Shown here one piece after another: positions 1-7,222 of a stretch of DNA of 64,000 bases; the first letter of the stretch is position 1; every line of letters starts with the position of its first letter. The translations under genes and the position numbers were made by a program. The DNA lies in the NCBI GenBank assembly GCA_035253585.1, contig DATFBY010000008.1, positions 1 to 64,000 on the forward strand. Direction: 5' to 3'. The notes under the pieces were generated by a model, which ran no database searches, was not told the origin of the DNA, and worked only from the letters and a program-made list of their open reading frames with translations. Origin of the DNA: DATFBY01 sp035253585. Its GTDB lineage: Bacteria; Gemmatimonadota; Gemmatimonadetes; Gemmatimonadales; Gemmatimonadaceae.

Positions 1-1398
1 GCCTACCTACTTGCGCGCGCCGGAAAGCGGGTCGTAGTGCTGGATGATGGTCCGATCGGCGGCGGCGAGACTGGACGGACGACCGCTCACCTCACCAACG
101 CGATGGATGATCGCTTCCACCACCTCGAGCAGCTGCACGGCGAAGACGGCTCGCGCCTAACAGCTGAGAGTCACGGAGCGGCGATCGATCGCATCGAATC
201 GATCGTTCGGACGGAAGAGATCGCCTGCGACTTCGAGCGAGTCGATGGCTATCTGTTCCTCGATCCCAAGCACGACCGCGACTACCTCCAGCGCGAGCTC
301 GACGCGGCACACCGGGCTGGCCTGATGGACGTGCGAATGATCGACCGTGCGCCGCTGGCAATGTGGGACACGGGACCCTGTCTGCACTTTCCCAATCAGG
401 GACAGTTCCATCCGCTGAAGTATCTCCACGGCATTGCACGCGCGTTGGAGCTGCACGGTGGGCGGATCTTCGGCGGCACGCACGTCGAAAGCGTCGAGGG
501 AGAAGACCAGATCCAGGTGAAGGCGGGCGGGAAGAAAGTCACCGCCGCGAATGCCGTGGTGGCGACCAACTCACCGATCAGCGATTACGTCGTCACTCAC
601 GTCAAGCAGGCTCCGTATCGCACGTACGTCATTGGCGCCAAAGTCGCGCGCGGGAAAATGTCGCACGCGTTGTACTGGGACACGGGCGACCCATACCACT
701 ACATTCGCCTGCAGCCGCTCGACGCTTCCCACGAAATCCTCATCGTGGGCGGCGAAGATCACAAGACTGGCCAGAAGGACGATGCGGCCGAGCGCTTCGC
801 GCGACTCGAAGCCTGGACGCGCGAGCGTTTTCCGATCATTGAGGACGTCGCCTACTACTGGTCCGGGCAGATCTTCGAGCCCGTCGATGGCCTGGCATTG
901 ATCGGGCGAAACCCCGGGAGCAAGAACGGCGTCTACATCGCGACCGGCGATTCCGGGCAAGGAATGACGCACGGCACTATTGCCGGCATCCTCCTCACCG
1001 ATCTCATCCTCGGCAAGCACAATCCATGGGCCACGCTCTACGATCCATCACGGGTGAACCTGCGGGCCGTTCCCGAGTTGGCGAAGGAGAATCTGAACGT
1101 GGCCGCGCAGTACGCGGATTGGGTGAAGCCGGGCGAGGTGAAATCGGTGGAGGACATTCCACCGGAGCACGGTGCCGTGATTCGGCGCGGCAAGCACCGC
1201 GTCGCGGTCTACAAGGATGCGTCAGGCAAGGTGCATGAACGAAGCGCGAAGTGCACGCACCTGGGCTGCGTCGTCCACTGGAATTCGACGGAAGCGACGT
1301 GGGATTGCCCGTGCCACGGCTCGAGATTCGACCCGTACGGCAAGGTGATCAATGCACCCGCGATCTCCCCGCTCGAGCCGGCGCCTGACGAAGGCTAG
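1..1398 (+). CDS. FAD-dependent oxidoreductase with C-terminal Rieske domain (5' partial)
   Basis: The frame is open from base 1, so the N-terminus with the first part of the dinucleotide-binding fold lies outside the window; 465 residues are visible. The beginning reads RVVVLDDGPIGGGETGRTTA, the end of a DAO-type FAD-binding motif. Near visible residue 418 is CTHLGC and near 436 CPCHGS, the two halves of a Rieske [2Fe-2S] site (C-x-H and C-x-x-H plus the extra disulfide cysteines). This arrangement is known for DAO/GlpD-like oxidoreductases with a fused Rieske domain, where electrons are thought to pass from a substrate oxidised at FAD to the cluster; the substrate is unknown. An inverted repeat follows the TAG directly. 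The family is clear, the reaction is not. Confidence 0.9.
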   Translation, partial: AYLLARAGKRVVVLDDGPIGGGETGRTTAHLTNAMDDRFHHLEQLHGEDGSRLTAESHGAAIDRIESIVRTEEIACDFERVDGYLFLDPKHDRDYLQRELDAAHRAGLMDVRMIDRAPLAMWDTGPCLHFPNQGQFHPLKYLHGIARALELHGGRIFGGTHVESVEGEDQIQVKAGGKKVTAANAVVATNSPISDYVVTHVKQAPYRTYVIGAKVARGKMSHALYWDTGDPYHYIRLQPLDASHEILIVGGEDHKTGQKDDAAERFARLEAWTRERFPIIEDVAYYWSGQIFEPVDGLALIGRNPGSKNGVYIATGDSGQGMTHGTIAGILLTDLILGKHNPWATLYDPSRVNLRAVPELAKENLNVAAQYADWVKPGEVKSVEDIPPEHGAVIRRGKHRVAVYKDASGKVHERSAKCTHLGCVVHWNSTEATWDCPCHGSRFDPYGKVINAPAISPLEPAPDEG

Positions 1399-1500
1399 GG
1401 TTTGGGGATTGGAGATCAGGGATTGGGAAGAGCGCGAAAGAACTGGCTTCGTGCGGCGTTCCTAATCCCCAATCCGTACTCCTCAATCCCTAGCTCTTCA
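1399..1500. repeat. Heptamer-based imperfect inverted repeat after a stop codon
   Basis: One arm (1399-1433) is built from 7-bp words such as GGGATTG; the other (1459-1500) carries reverse-complement words such as CAATCCC and TAATCCC. The arms can fold imperfectly across a loop of about 25 bp. The element begins one base after the TAG of the Rieske gene and ends about 20 bp before the next start, so it could act as a terminator. It resembles the elements at 21559, 25753 and 56374. Confidence 0.6.
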
Positions 1501-1521
1501 ACCCGCACTTCGAGGATCTAA

Positions 1522-2244
1522 ATGCGCAAGACGATCGTGTACCTGTGCGCCGCCGCGCTGTTTGCGTCGAGCGCTCCGCTGGCAGCTGCTCAAGATGAAG
1601 ACGACGTCGCCGCTTATGCGGCGATGGTGTTCACCCCGATCGGCGCACTCCCGCCGCTGGTGACGCCCGCAATGGCTGGGATATCACACGCTCCGACCCG
1701 CATCAACGCGCGGTACGGACGCATCTCGTTCAGCGATGATGTGGGGTTCAACAATCTCGGTGTCGGACTCGACTTCGGTCGACGGCGCGGGAGCTTGGGA
1801 TTGCTGGTGGGATACGCGTTCGACGACTGCGAAGGTGAATGCGACGGCGCGGTGATGATCGGCGGCCATGCCGAAGGAACGCTCGGGAGTACGCCGCTGG
1901 GCGACGATCCATCGAGCGCGACACTGCGCATGGGTGTGCGCGGCGACGTCGGCTTCGCACGCATGGATGACGTCACCGCACTTTCGGCGGTTCTGGGAGT
2001 CCCACTCGCCGTGAGCATGCCCAGCGGGGGGCTGCGCTTCGTTCCATTCGTCACGCCTGCATTCGGCCTCGGCCGGTTATCTGGCAACGATGAATCCGAA
2101 ACCGGCGTGCGCTTTCTACTCGGCGCCGGTGTGGGCGTCGTCAGCAGCACGGGACTCATGATCGACCTTGGCGTTCAGAAGGTGTTCATCGATGACGGGG
2201 ACGCGATGGTCGGCATCGCCGTCGCCTGGAACATCGGACGATAG
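1522..2244 (+). CDS. Small outer-membrane beta-barrel-like protein
   Basis: A 240-residue protein with a clear signal peptide (MRKTIVYLCAAALFASSAPL, cleavage probably just before the AQDEDD region). The mature part is glycine-rich with alternating hydrophobic strands and ends in a strand-like segment (GIAVAWNIGR), as in small beta-barrel proteins of the outer membrane. GAGG lies just before the start ATG. A CECD-like acidic/cysteine patch (DDCEGECDG) sits near residue 95. Function is unknown; convergent with the following gene, with only 6 bp between stops. Confidence 0.7.
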   Translation: MRKTIVYLCAAALFASSAPLAAAQDEDDVAAYAAMVFTPIGALPPLVTPAMAGISHAPTRINARYGRISFSDDVGFNNLGVGLDFGRRRGSLGLLVGYAFDDCEGECDGAVMIGGHAEGTLGSTPLGDDPSSATLRMGVRGDVGFARMDDVTALSAVLGVPLAVSMPSGGLRFVPFVTPAFGLGRLSGNDESETGVRFLLGAGVGVVSSTGLMIDLGVQKVFIDDGDAMVGIAVAWNIGR

Positions 2245-2250
2245 AGGCCG

Positions 2251-3051
2251 TCAATGATCGTGGTGCTCGCCGGCTCCATGGGAGCCGTGCGAGCCCCCGC
2301 TGTGCGAGCCAGCGCCGTGTGTCCCCCAAATTCTCGACGGATCTCGCTCGTACGGATTGACGTGCACCATCCAGCCGAACAGCTGTGGAAACCAGCGTCC
2401 GCCGGCGCGTCGACACTCGTCTTCTGTAGCGATGGCGCCTGCCGGTCCGAATCGCATCTGACCGCCTGACGATTCGCGCCAGCGCTGTCGCTCGCTCGCT
2501 TTCGGGACGCAGATGTTGACATGGGCATGCCATTGCGCGATGGAGAGCGGAACGCGCGCATCGAGATCGTCGAGTGACGCGCGCTTTGGCGCGGTGTACA
2601 TCGCGCCCACGAGCTTATAGCCGCTGCCATCCTTCTCGTAGAGAAGCGAGGTAGGCTCGGCGGCATCGAACGTGAACGACGCACGGATTGCGCGACGCGT
2701 GCTGGTGAAGTGATAGACCGGGAGCTTCACGTTGGCGAGAAACGGCTCGTAGCCGTCGGCGAGCGCTACCTTGTAGTCGGTGTAACGACCGATGCCGTCT
2801 CTGAGCTCTTTCAGGATTTGCTGTGCACGAACGGAGTCCGCGCTCGTCGCGCGACGCGCCGGAGTGAGCTCGATATGCGGATTGACGCGGGTCGCGGCGC
2901 GCGTCATCGCGTCGTTCACGCCACTCGCCGCCTCGGCGCCGGCGGCCACGTCGTCAGCCCCTGTCATTCCACCGTGGTCGTGGGTCGCCTGAGCCCGAGT
3001 GCACCCTGGAGCGGAGAGCAATATTGCCGCGATCAAAGCCGAGAAACGCAT
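2251..3051 (-). CDS. Exported protein with histidine-rich C-terminus
   Basis: 266 residues. The N-terminus has a hydrophobic signal followed by APGC, which could be a lipobox, so it may be a lipoprotein. The last 25 or so residues are dominated by His, Gly and Ser (HGAGEHHDH at the very end), and HDHGGM follows the signal; such segments often bind Zn, Cu or Ni. The middle contains a WHAHVNICVP segment and a GWMVHVNPYE segment, suggesting further metal or redox ligands. I do not recognise a named family. Metal binding is inference from composition. Confidence 0.65.
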   Translation of the reverse strand: MRFSALIAAILLSAPGCTRAQATHDHGGMTGADDVAAGAEAASGVNDAMTRAATRVNPHIELTPARRATSADSVRAQQILKELRDGIGRYTDYKVALADGYEPFLANVKLPVYHFTSTRRAIRASFTFDAAEPTSLLYEKDGSGYKLVGAMYTAPKRASLDDLDARVPLSIAQWHAHVNICVPKASERQRWRESSGGQMRFGPAGAIATEDECRRAGGRWFPQLFGWMVHVNPYERDPSRIWGTHGAGSHSGGSHGSHGAGEHHDH

Positions 3052-3120
3052 GTCAGGTCCTGGTTGACGATGAACCGGTTCTTGCTTATGTGACGGCCAA
3101 CGACGCCATCCGTTAACCCC

Positions 3121-5265
3121 ATGAGAGTCGATCCACGAGCCCGGGGCTCCCCTCGCACCGTCATCGAAGAGGTCCGCCCCTGGTACCTACGATACGGGAT
3201 CGCGGTCGTTGCGGTCAGCATCGCGATCGGGCTGACGCTGTCGTTCGACGAATACCTCACGAGGACGATCTTCATCCTTGTGTTCCTCGCGGTAGGGATC
3301 ACCGCCTGGTACGGCGGACTCGGTCCCGGTCTGGCGGTCGTGGTGCTGGGCACGCTCGCCATCCAGTACTTCATCATTCCGCCTGCGGGGTCGTTCAAGC
3401 CGCTCGACCCTCGAGACATAGTACCGGTGGTCATCTTCATTCTCGTCGCCGTCTTGCTGGGCGCGCTCAGCGAGTCGCTGCGCCAGGCGCGCAGCAGAGC
3501 GCAGGAGCGAGAGGCCGAAGCACTGGCGCTCACCCATCAGCTTCAGGATCAGGCGATGGAGCTCGAGCAGCAGGTGGAAGAGACCCAGATGCTCAACCAG
3601 GAGCTCGAGGAGCAGACATCAACCGCCGAGCGCCTAACGAGCGAGTTGGAGGGCGTAAACCGGCGACTGATCTCCCGCGGAGAAGAGTCGGCCCGCGCTC
3701 GGGATCGCCTCGAGCTCATTCTTTCGAGCATCGGCGACGGGTTCATCACCTTCGACGGCGAATTCCGCTACAGCTACCTGAACGCGGAGGCCAAGCGGCT
3801 CACCCGTCTGAGCGGTGTCGAGCCTGACGAGATTCTCGGGAAGCACCCACTCGAGATCTTTCCACCTGAGCGCGTAGCGCCATTGCTCAACGCGCTCGAG
3901 CGCGTGAAGACCACCGGCCGGCCAATGCGCTACGAGTCGCTCCCCGCGTATCTCGGCCGGTGGATCGAAGTCCGGGCGCATGCGATGCGCGACGGCTTCG
4001 CGGTCTACTTGCACGACATTCATGAAGAGAAGGTAGCGGCCGAGCGCACGGCCGCCCTTCAACGAGTGACGGCCGCGCTGTCGTCCGCGCTCACACCGCC
4101 GGAGGTCGCCGAGATCATCCTCGTGCAGGGAATGTCCGCGTTAGGCGCTACGGGCGGCAGCGTCGCGCTTCTGACGCCGGACAACATGCACATGGAGCTG
4201 GTGGCGGTCACGGGTTTCGACGACGCCACCGCCGCGTCATGGCGTCGATTCTCGGTCGACGCACCACATCCGGTAAATGAGATCGTGAAGCGGCGGGAGC
4301 CGGTCGTTTTCGAGTCGCTCGATGCGTGGCACGAACGATATCCCGAAGTAGTCCCGACGCTGGCGAAGGCAGGATACAGCTCCTATTGCGGCGTGCCGCT
4401 CGAAGTAGAGCAACGGGTGCTCGGCGCCGTCGACTACCACTTTCAGGACTGCCGAACAGTCTCCGACGAAGACCTGGCGTTTCTGCGCGCGGTCGCGGGG
4501 CAAGGCGCGCAGGCGTTCGAGCGCTCGCGTCTCTTCGACGCGGAGCGCCGTGCGCGCGCGCTCGCCGAGGCGGCCAATACCGCCAAGATGGAGTTTCTCA
4601 CCATGATGTCCCACGAGCTGCGCACACCGCTAAACGCCATCGCCGGCTACAGCGAGCTCATCGCGTTAGGCGTGCACGGCCCGGTGACCGAGCAGCAACG
4701 CGAGGATCTGCAGCGCATTCAGCGCAGCCAGAAGCATCTGCTCGGTCTGATCAACGACATCTTGAACTTCGCCAAGATCGAGACCGGCCACGTCCACTTC
4801 GACGTCACCGATGTTCCGGTGAACATTGCGCTCCAGTCTGTAGAATCCCTCGTTCTGCCGCAGCTACGAGCCAAACGGCTCGCCTACCGCTTTGAGCCGG
4901 CGAGAGAGGAGCTGCACGTCCGCGCGGATCGCGAGAAGATGCTGCAGGTCGTTCTCAACTTGCTGTCGAACGCGATGAAGTTCACGCCTGCTGGCGGGCG
5001 GATCGACCTCGAAACCGAGGCGCACGACGGCGCCATCGCCATTCGAGTGAAGGACACCGGTATCGGCATCCCCGACGACAAGCTGGAGATGATCTTCGAT
5101 CCCTTCGTGCAGGTGAGCGGCTCGTACACCCGGACCGTGGAAGGTACCGGCCTTGGTCTGGCGATCAGCCGCGATCTGGCGCGGGCGATGGGCGGTGATC
5201 TGGTCGCCGAGAGCCGTGTCGGCCAAGGGTCGATCTTTACGTTTACGCTTCCCCGGCGAGCGTGA
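3121..5265 (+). CDS. Sensor histidine kinase (DUF4118-PAS-GAF-HisKA-HATPase)
   Basis: 714 residues. Residues about 20-115 hold several membrane helices of the DUF4118 type found in KdpD-like kinases. A coiled coil follows (about 120-195), then a PAS domain (about 195-300), a GAF domain (about 310-460), a HisKA dimerisation domain with SHELRTPLN near residue 497, and a HATPase_c domain with NLLSNAMKFTP, DTGIGIPDD and GTGLGLAISRDLA. No receiver domain is fused and no regulator gene adjoins it, so it is an orphan kinase whose partner lies elsewhere. It should autophosphorylate on His at the inner membrane. The stop is 2 bp from the convergent glycogen phosphorylase stop. Confidence 0.9.
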   Translation: MRVDPRARGSPRTVIEEVRPWYLRYGIAVVAVSIAIGLTLSFDEYLTRTIFILVFLAVGITAWYGGLGPGLAVVVLGTLAIQYFIIPPAGSFKPLDPRDIVPVVIFILVAVLLGALSESLRQARSRAQEREAEALALTHQLQDQAMELEQQVEETQMLNQELEEQTSTAERLTSELEGVNRRLISRGEESARARDRLELILSSIGDGFITFDGEFRYSYLNAEAKRLTRLSGVEPDEILGKHPLEIFPPERVAPLLNALERVKTTGRPMRYESLPAYLGRWIEVRAHAMRDGFAVYLHDIHEEKVAAERTAALQRVTAALSSALTPPEVAEIILVQGMSALGATGGSVALLTPDNMHMELVAVTGFDDATAASWRRFSVDAPHPVNEIVKRREPVVFESLDAWHERYPEVVPTLAKAGYSSYCGVPLEVEQRVLGAVDYHFQDCRTVSDEDLAFLRAVAGQGAQAFERSRLFDAERRARALAEAANTAKMEFLTMMSHELRTPLNAIAGYSELIALGVHGPVTEQQREDLQRIQRSQKHLLGLINDILNFAKIETGHVHFDVTDVPVNIALQSVESLVLPQLRAKRLAYRFEPAREELHVRADREKMLQVVLNLLSNAMKFTPAGGRIDLETEAHDGAIAIRVKDTGIGIPDDKLEMIFDPFVQVSGSYTRTVEGTGLGLAISRDLARAMGGDLVAESRVGQGSIFTFTLPRRA

Positions 5266-5267
5266 GA

Positions 5268-7082
5268 TCAGCGGCTGATCAGCGCGTCACGCTCAAGTTC
5301 GCTGTGCACTGGGAAGCCATTCGTCGTCGGGAAGTACGCGTTGCGAACGTACTGGCTCACCATGCGGTGCGTGTTGAAGAACGACCCGTTGATGGCGATG
5401 GCGTAGCGCATCACCTCGGCCCAGCCGGCGGGCCGTCCGCGATAGAGCGGCACGATCTCGTGCTCGAGCTTGTGATAAAGGTCGTCGGCATCCCGCTGCG
5501 GGTCGGGCTCCGGCTCGTGCGAGCTGCCGATCGACCAGCCGGTGACACCCTCGATGTGCCCCTCGATCCACCAGCCGTCGAGCACACTCAGCGACGGCAC
5601 GCCGTTGATGGCGGCCTTCATCCCACTGGTGCCTGACGCTTCCAGCGGCTTCATGGGATTGTTGAGCCAGAGGTCGACGCCCGACGTCAGGATACGTCCG
5701 AGGGCCATGTCGTAGTTCTGCAGGTAGACGATCTGAATGTCCTCCCCTGCCGAACCGGCGGCCTCGAAGATCCGGTGGATGAGCGCCTTGCCGCCGGCAT
5801 CGGCCGGGTGTGCCTTCCCGCCGAAGACGATCTGGAGCTTGCCGGCATCGCGCGCAATCCGCCGCAGGCGGTCCACGTTCGAGAAGATGAGATCGGCGCG
5901 CTTGTACGGCGTGGCGCGCCGCGCGAAGCCGATCGTCAGCACGTCCGGACGCAACGATACGCCGCTGCGGCGCTCCACCTCCTCGATGAGGTGTTGTTTG
6001 GCAGCGGCGTGGGCCTCACGAATCTCATCGAGCGGGATCCCCACCGCGTAGCGCAGATAAAGATTATCGCGCCGCCACTCCGGCATGCGCCGGTCGAAGA
6101 GCTGCTGGAAGGACGCCGATGTCCACGTCTGCGCGTGGACGCCGTTGGTGATGGAGTCGATGGGGAACGACGGAAACATCTCCTGCGACACTTCGCGGTG
6201 CCGCATGGCGACGCCGTTCACGTATCTCGAGAGCCGGAGTGCGAGCTCGGTCATGTTGAGCTCGGCGCTATTCTCCGGCAGCGCCTTCAGCAACAGTCCG
6301 ACGTGGGGCTCGCCCAGCACCTGCCTAACGAGCTGCATCGGAAAGCGGTCGTGTCCGGCGGGGACCGGCGTGTGGGTGGTGAACACGCACTGCCGCCGAA
6401 TGAGGTCGAGATCCTTCTCGGTGACGTCCCACGATCCGCGGCCGGCGAGATTGCGCTCGAGAAGCGTCAGCGTGACGAGTGCGGCGTGCCCTTCATTGAT
6501 GTGATACTGAGCGGCGTCGTGCCCCAGCGCCCGGAGCATCGCCGCGCCGCCCATCCCGAGCACGACTTCCTGGCAGAGGCGGTAGTGCTGATCGCCGCCG
6601 TACAACGCGTCGGTGAGTCCGCGATCCCACTCCGAGTTCTGCGGGAGATTGGTGTCGAGCAGGTAAACCGGGACGATGTGGTGATTCGTGCCGCGCACGA
6701 TGTAGCGCCAGGCACGGACGTGGACCTGCCGTCCCTCGATGTCGATCGAGATCTCAGTCGGGAGCGGCTCGAGGAAATCGTCCGGGCGCCAATGCGCCGG
6801 TGTCTCCGTCTGAGTCCCATTCGCATCGAGCTGCTGCTGGAAGTAGCCCTTTCGATGCAGCAGTGTGACCGCGACCATCGGCACGTGAAGGTCGGCGGCG
6901 CTGCGCAGCGTGTCTCCGGCCAGGACACCGAGCCCGCCACTGTAGGTGGGGATCTCCTGGTCGAGACAGATTTCCATCGAAAAATAGGCAACGGTCGCGG
7001 GAGACCCGGAACCGTGAGAGTCGGGCGTCAATTCCGTCACGAGTTGTCGGCGCGACTTGCGATGCCGAGATGTTGACGTCAC
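5268..7082 (-). CDS. glgP: Alpha-glucan (glycogen/maltodextrin) phosphorylase, short form
   Basis: 604 residues. Releases glucose-1-phosphate from alpha-1,4-glucan ends. The start VAYFSMEICLDQEIPTYSGG and the PLP-lysine motif SGTSGMKAAING are those of the archaeal/actinobacterial-type phosphorylases. Many members have an extra N-terminal DUF3417 region, which is absent here; the protein starts almost directly at the catalytic fold. The GTG at 7080-7082 is preceded by AGGT eight bases upstream, which lies in a hairpin. It is the last gene of the glucan cluster, separated from treY by 140 bp with palindromes, so it may be controlled separately. Family assignment is firm; the exact start is less so. 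Confidence 0.92.
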   Translation of the reverse strand: MTSTSRHRKSRRQLVTELTPDSHGSGSPATVAYFSMEICLDQEIPTYSGGLGVLAGDTLRSAADLHVPMVAVTLLHRKGYFQQQLDANGTQTETPAHWRPDDFLEPLPTEISIDIEGRQVHVRAWRYIVRGTNHHIVPVYLLDTNLPQNSEWDRGLTDALYGGDQHYRLCQEVVLGMGGAAMLRALGHDAAQYHINEGHAALVTLTLLERNLAGRGSWDVTEKDLDLIRRQCVFTTHTPVPAGHDRFPMQLVRQVLGEPHVGLLLKALPENSAELNMTELALRLSRYVNGVAMRHREVSQEMFPSFPIDSITNGVHAQTWTSASFQQLFDRRMPEWRRDNLYLRYAVGIPLDEIREAHAAAKQHLIEEVERRSGVSLRPDVLTIGFARRATPYKRADLIFSNVDRLRRIARDAGKLQIVFGGKAHPADAGGKALIHRIFEAAGSAGEDIQIVYLQNYDMALGRILTSGVDLWLNNPMKPLEASGTSGMKAAINGVPSLSVLDGWWIEGHIEGVTGWSIGSSHEPEPDPQRDADDLYHKLEHEIVPLYRGRPAGWAEVMRYAIAINGSFFNTHRMVSQYVRNAYFPTTNGFPVHSELERDALISR

Positions 7083-7090
7083 TTGTTTCT

Positions 7091-7106
7091 ACCTGTTGAG
7101 ACAGGT
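7091..7106 (-). promoter_or_regulatory. Hairpin covering the glgP ribosome binding site
   Basis: The bases ACCTGTTGAGACAGGT form a 6-bp stem with a 4-base loop. On the minus strand the second arm ends in AGGT, the only Shine-Dalgarno-like bases before the glgP GTG start eight bases further on. Folding would hide them, so translational control is possible. Inferred from sequence only. Confidence 0.45.
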
Positions 7107-7196
7107 GTGCGTTCCGCCAATGCAGAAGTGCGGCCACTCCGATTGACCGAAGCAGCGGGCTGCCAAGGCGTTAACTACTGTACGGGTGACGATTGA

Positions 7197-7214
7197 CCGC
7201 AACGTACGTTGCGG
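7197..7214. promoter_or_regulatory. Perfect 18-bp palindrome between treY and glgP
   Basis: CCGCAACGTACGTTGCGG is perfectly symmetrical, beginning 8 bp after the treY stop and about 115 bp before the glgP start. Dimeric sugar regulators, including the LacI family, bind sites of this sort, and the neighbours are glucan enzymes. It has no loop, so it is a better operator candidate than terminator. Confidence 0.5.
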
Positions 7215-7222
7215 CAGCTTAC

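Noticed and set aside
5266..5280. GATCAGC-G-GCTGATC palindrome at the histidine kinase/glgP stops
   Set aside because: The loop of one base cannot form a normal hairpin and the bases are partly coding; probably coincidence, though an operator is not excluded.
5775..7076. A 433-codon plus-strand open frame
   Set aside because: Antisense to glgP, whose motifs are complete; composition is Arg/His/Glu-rich as expected of a shadow frame.
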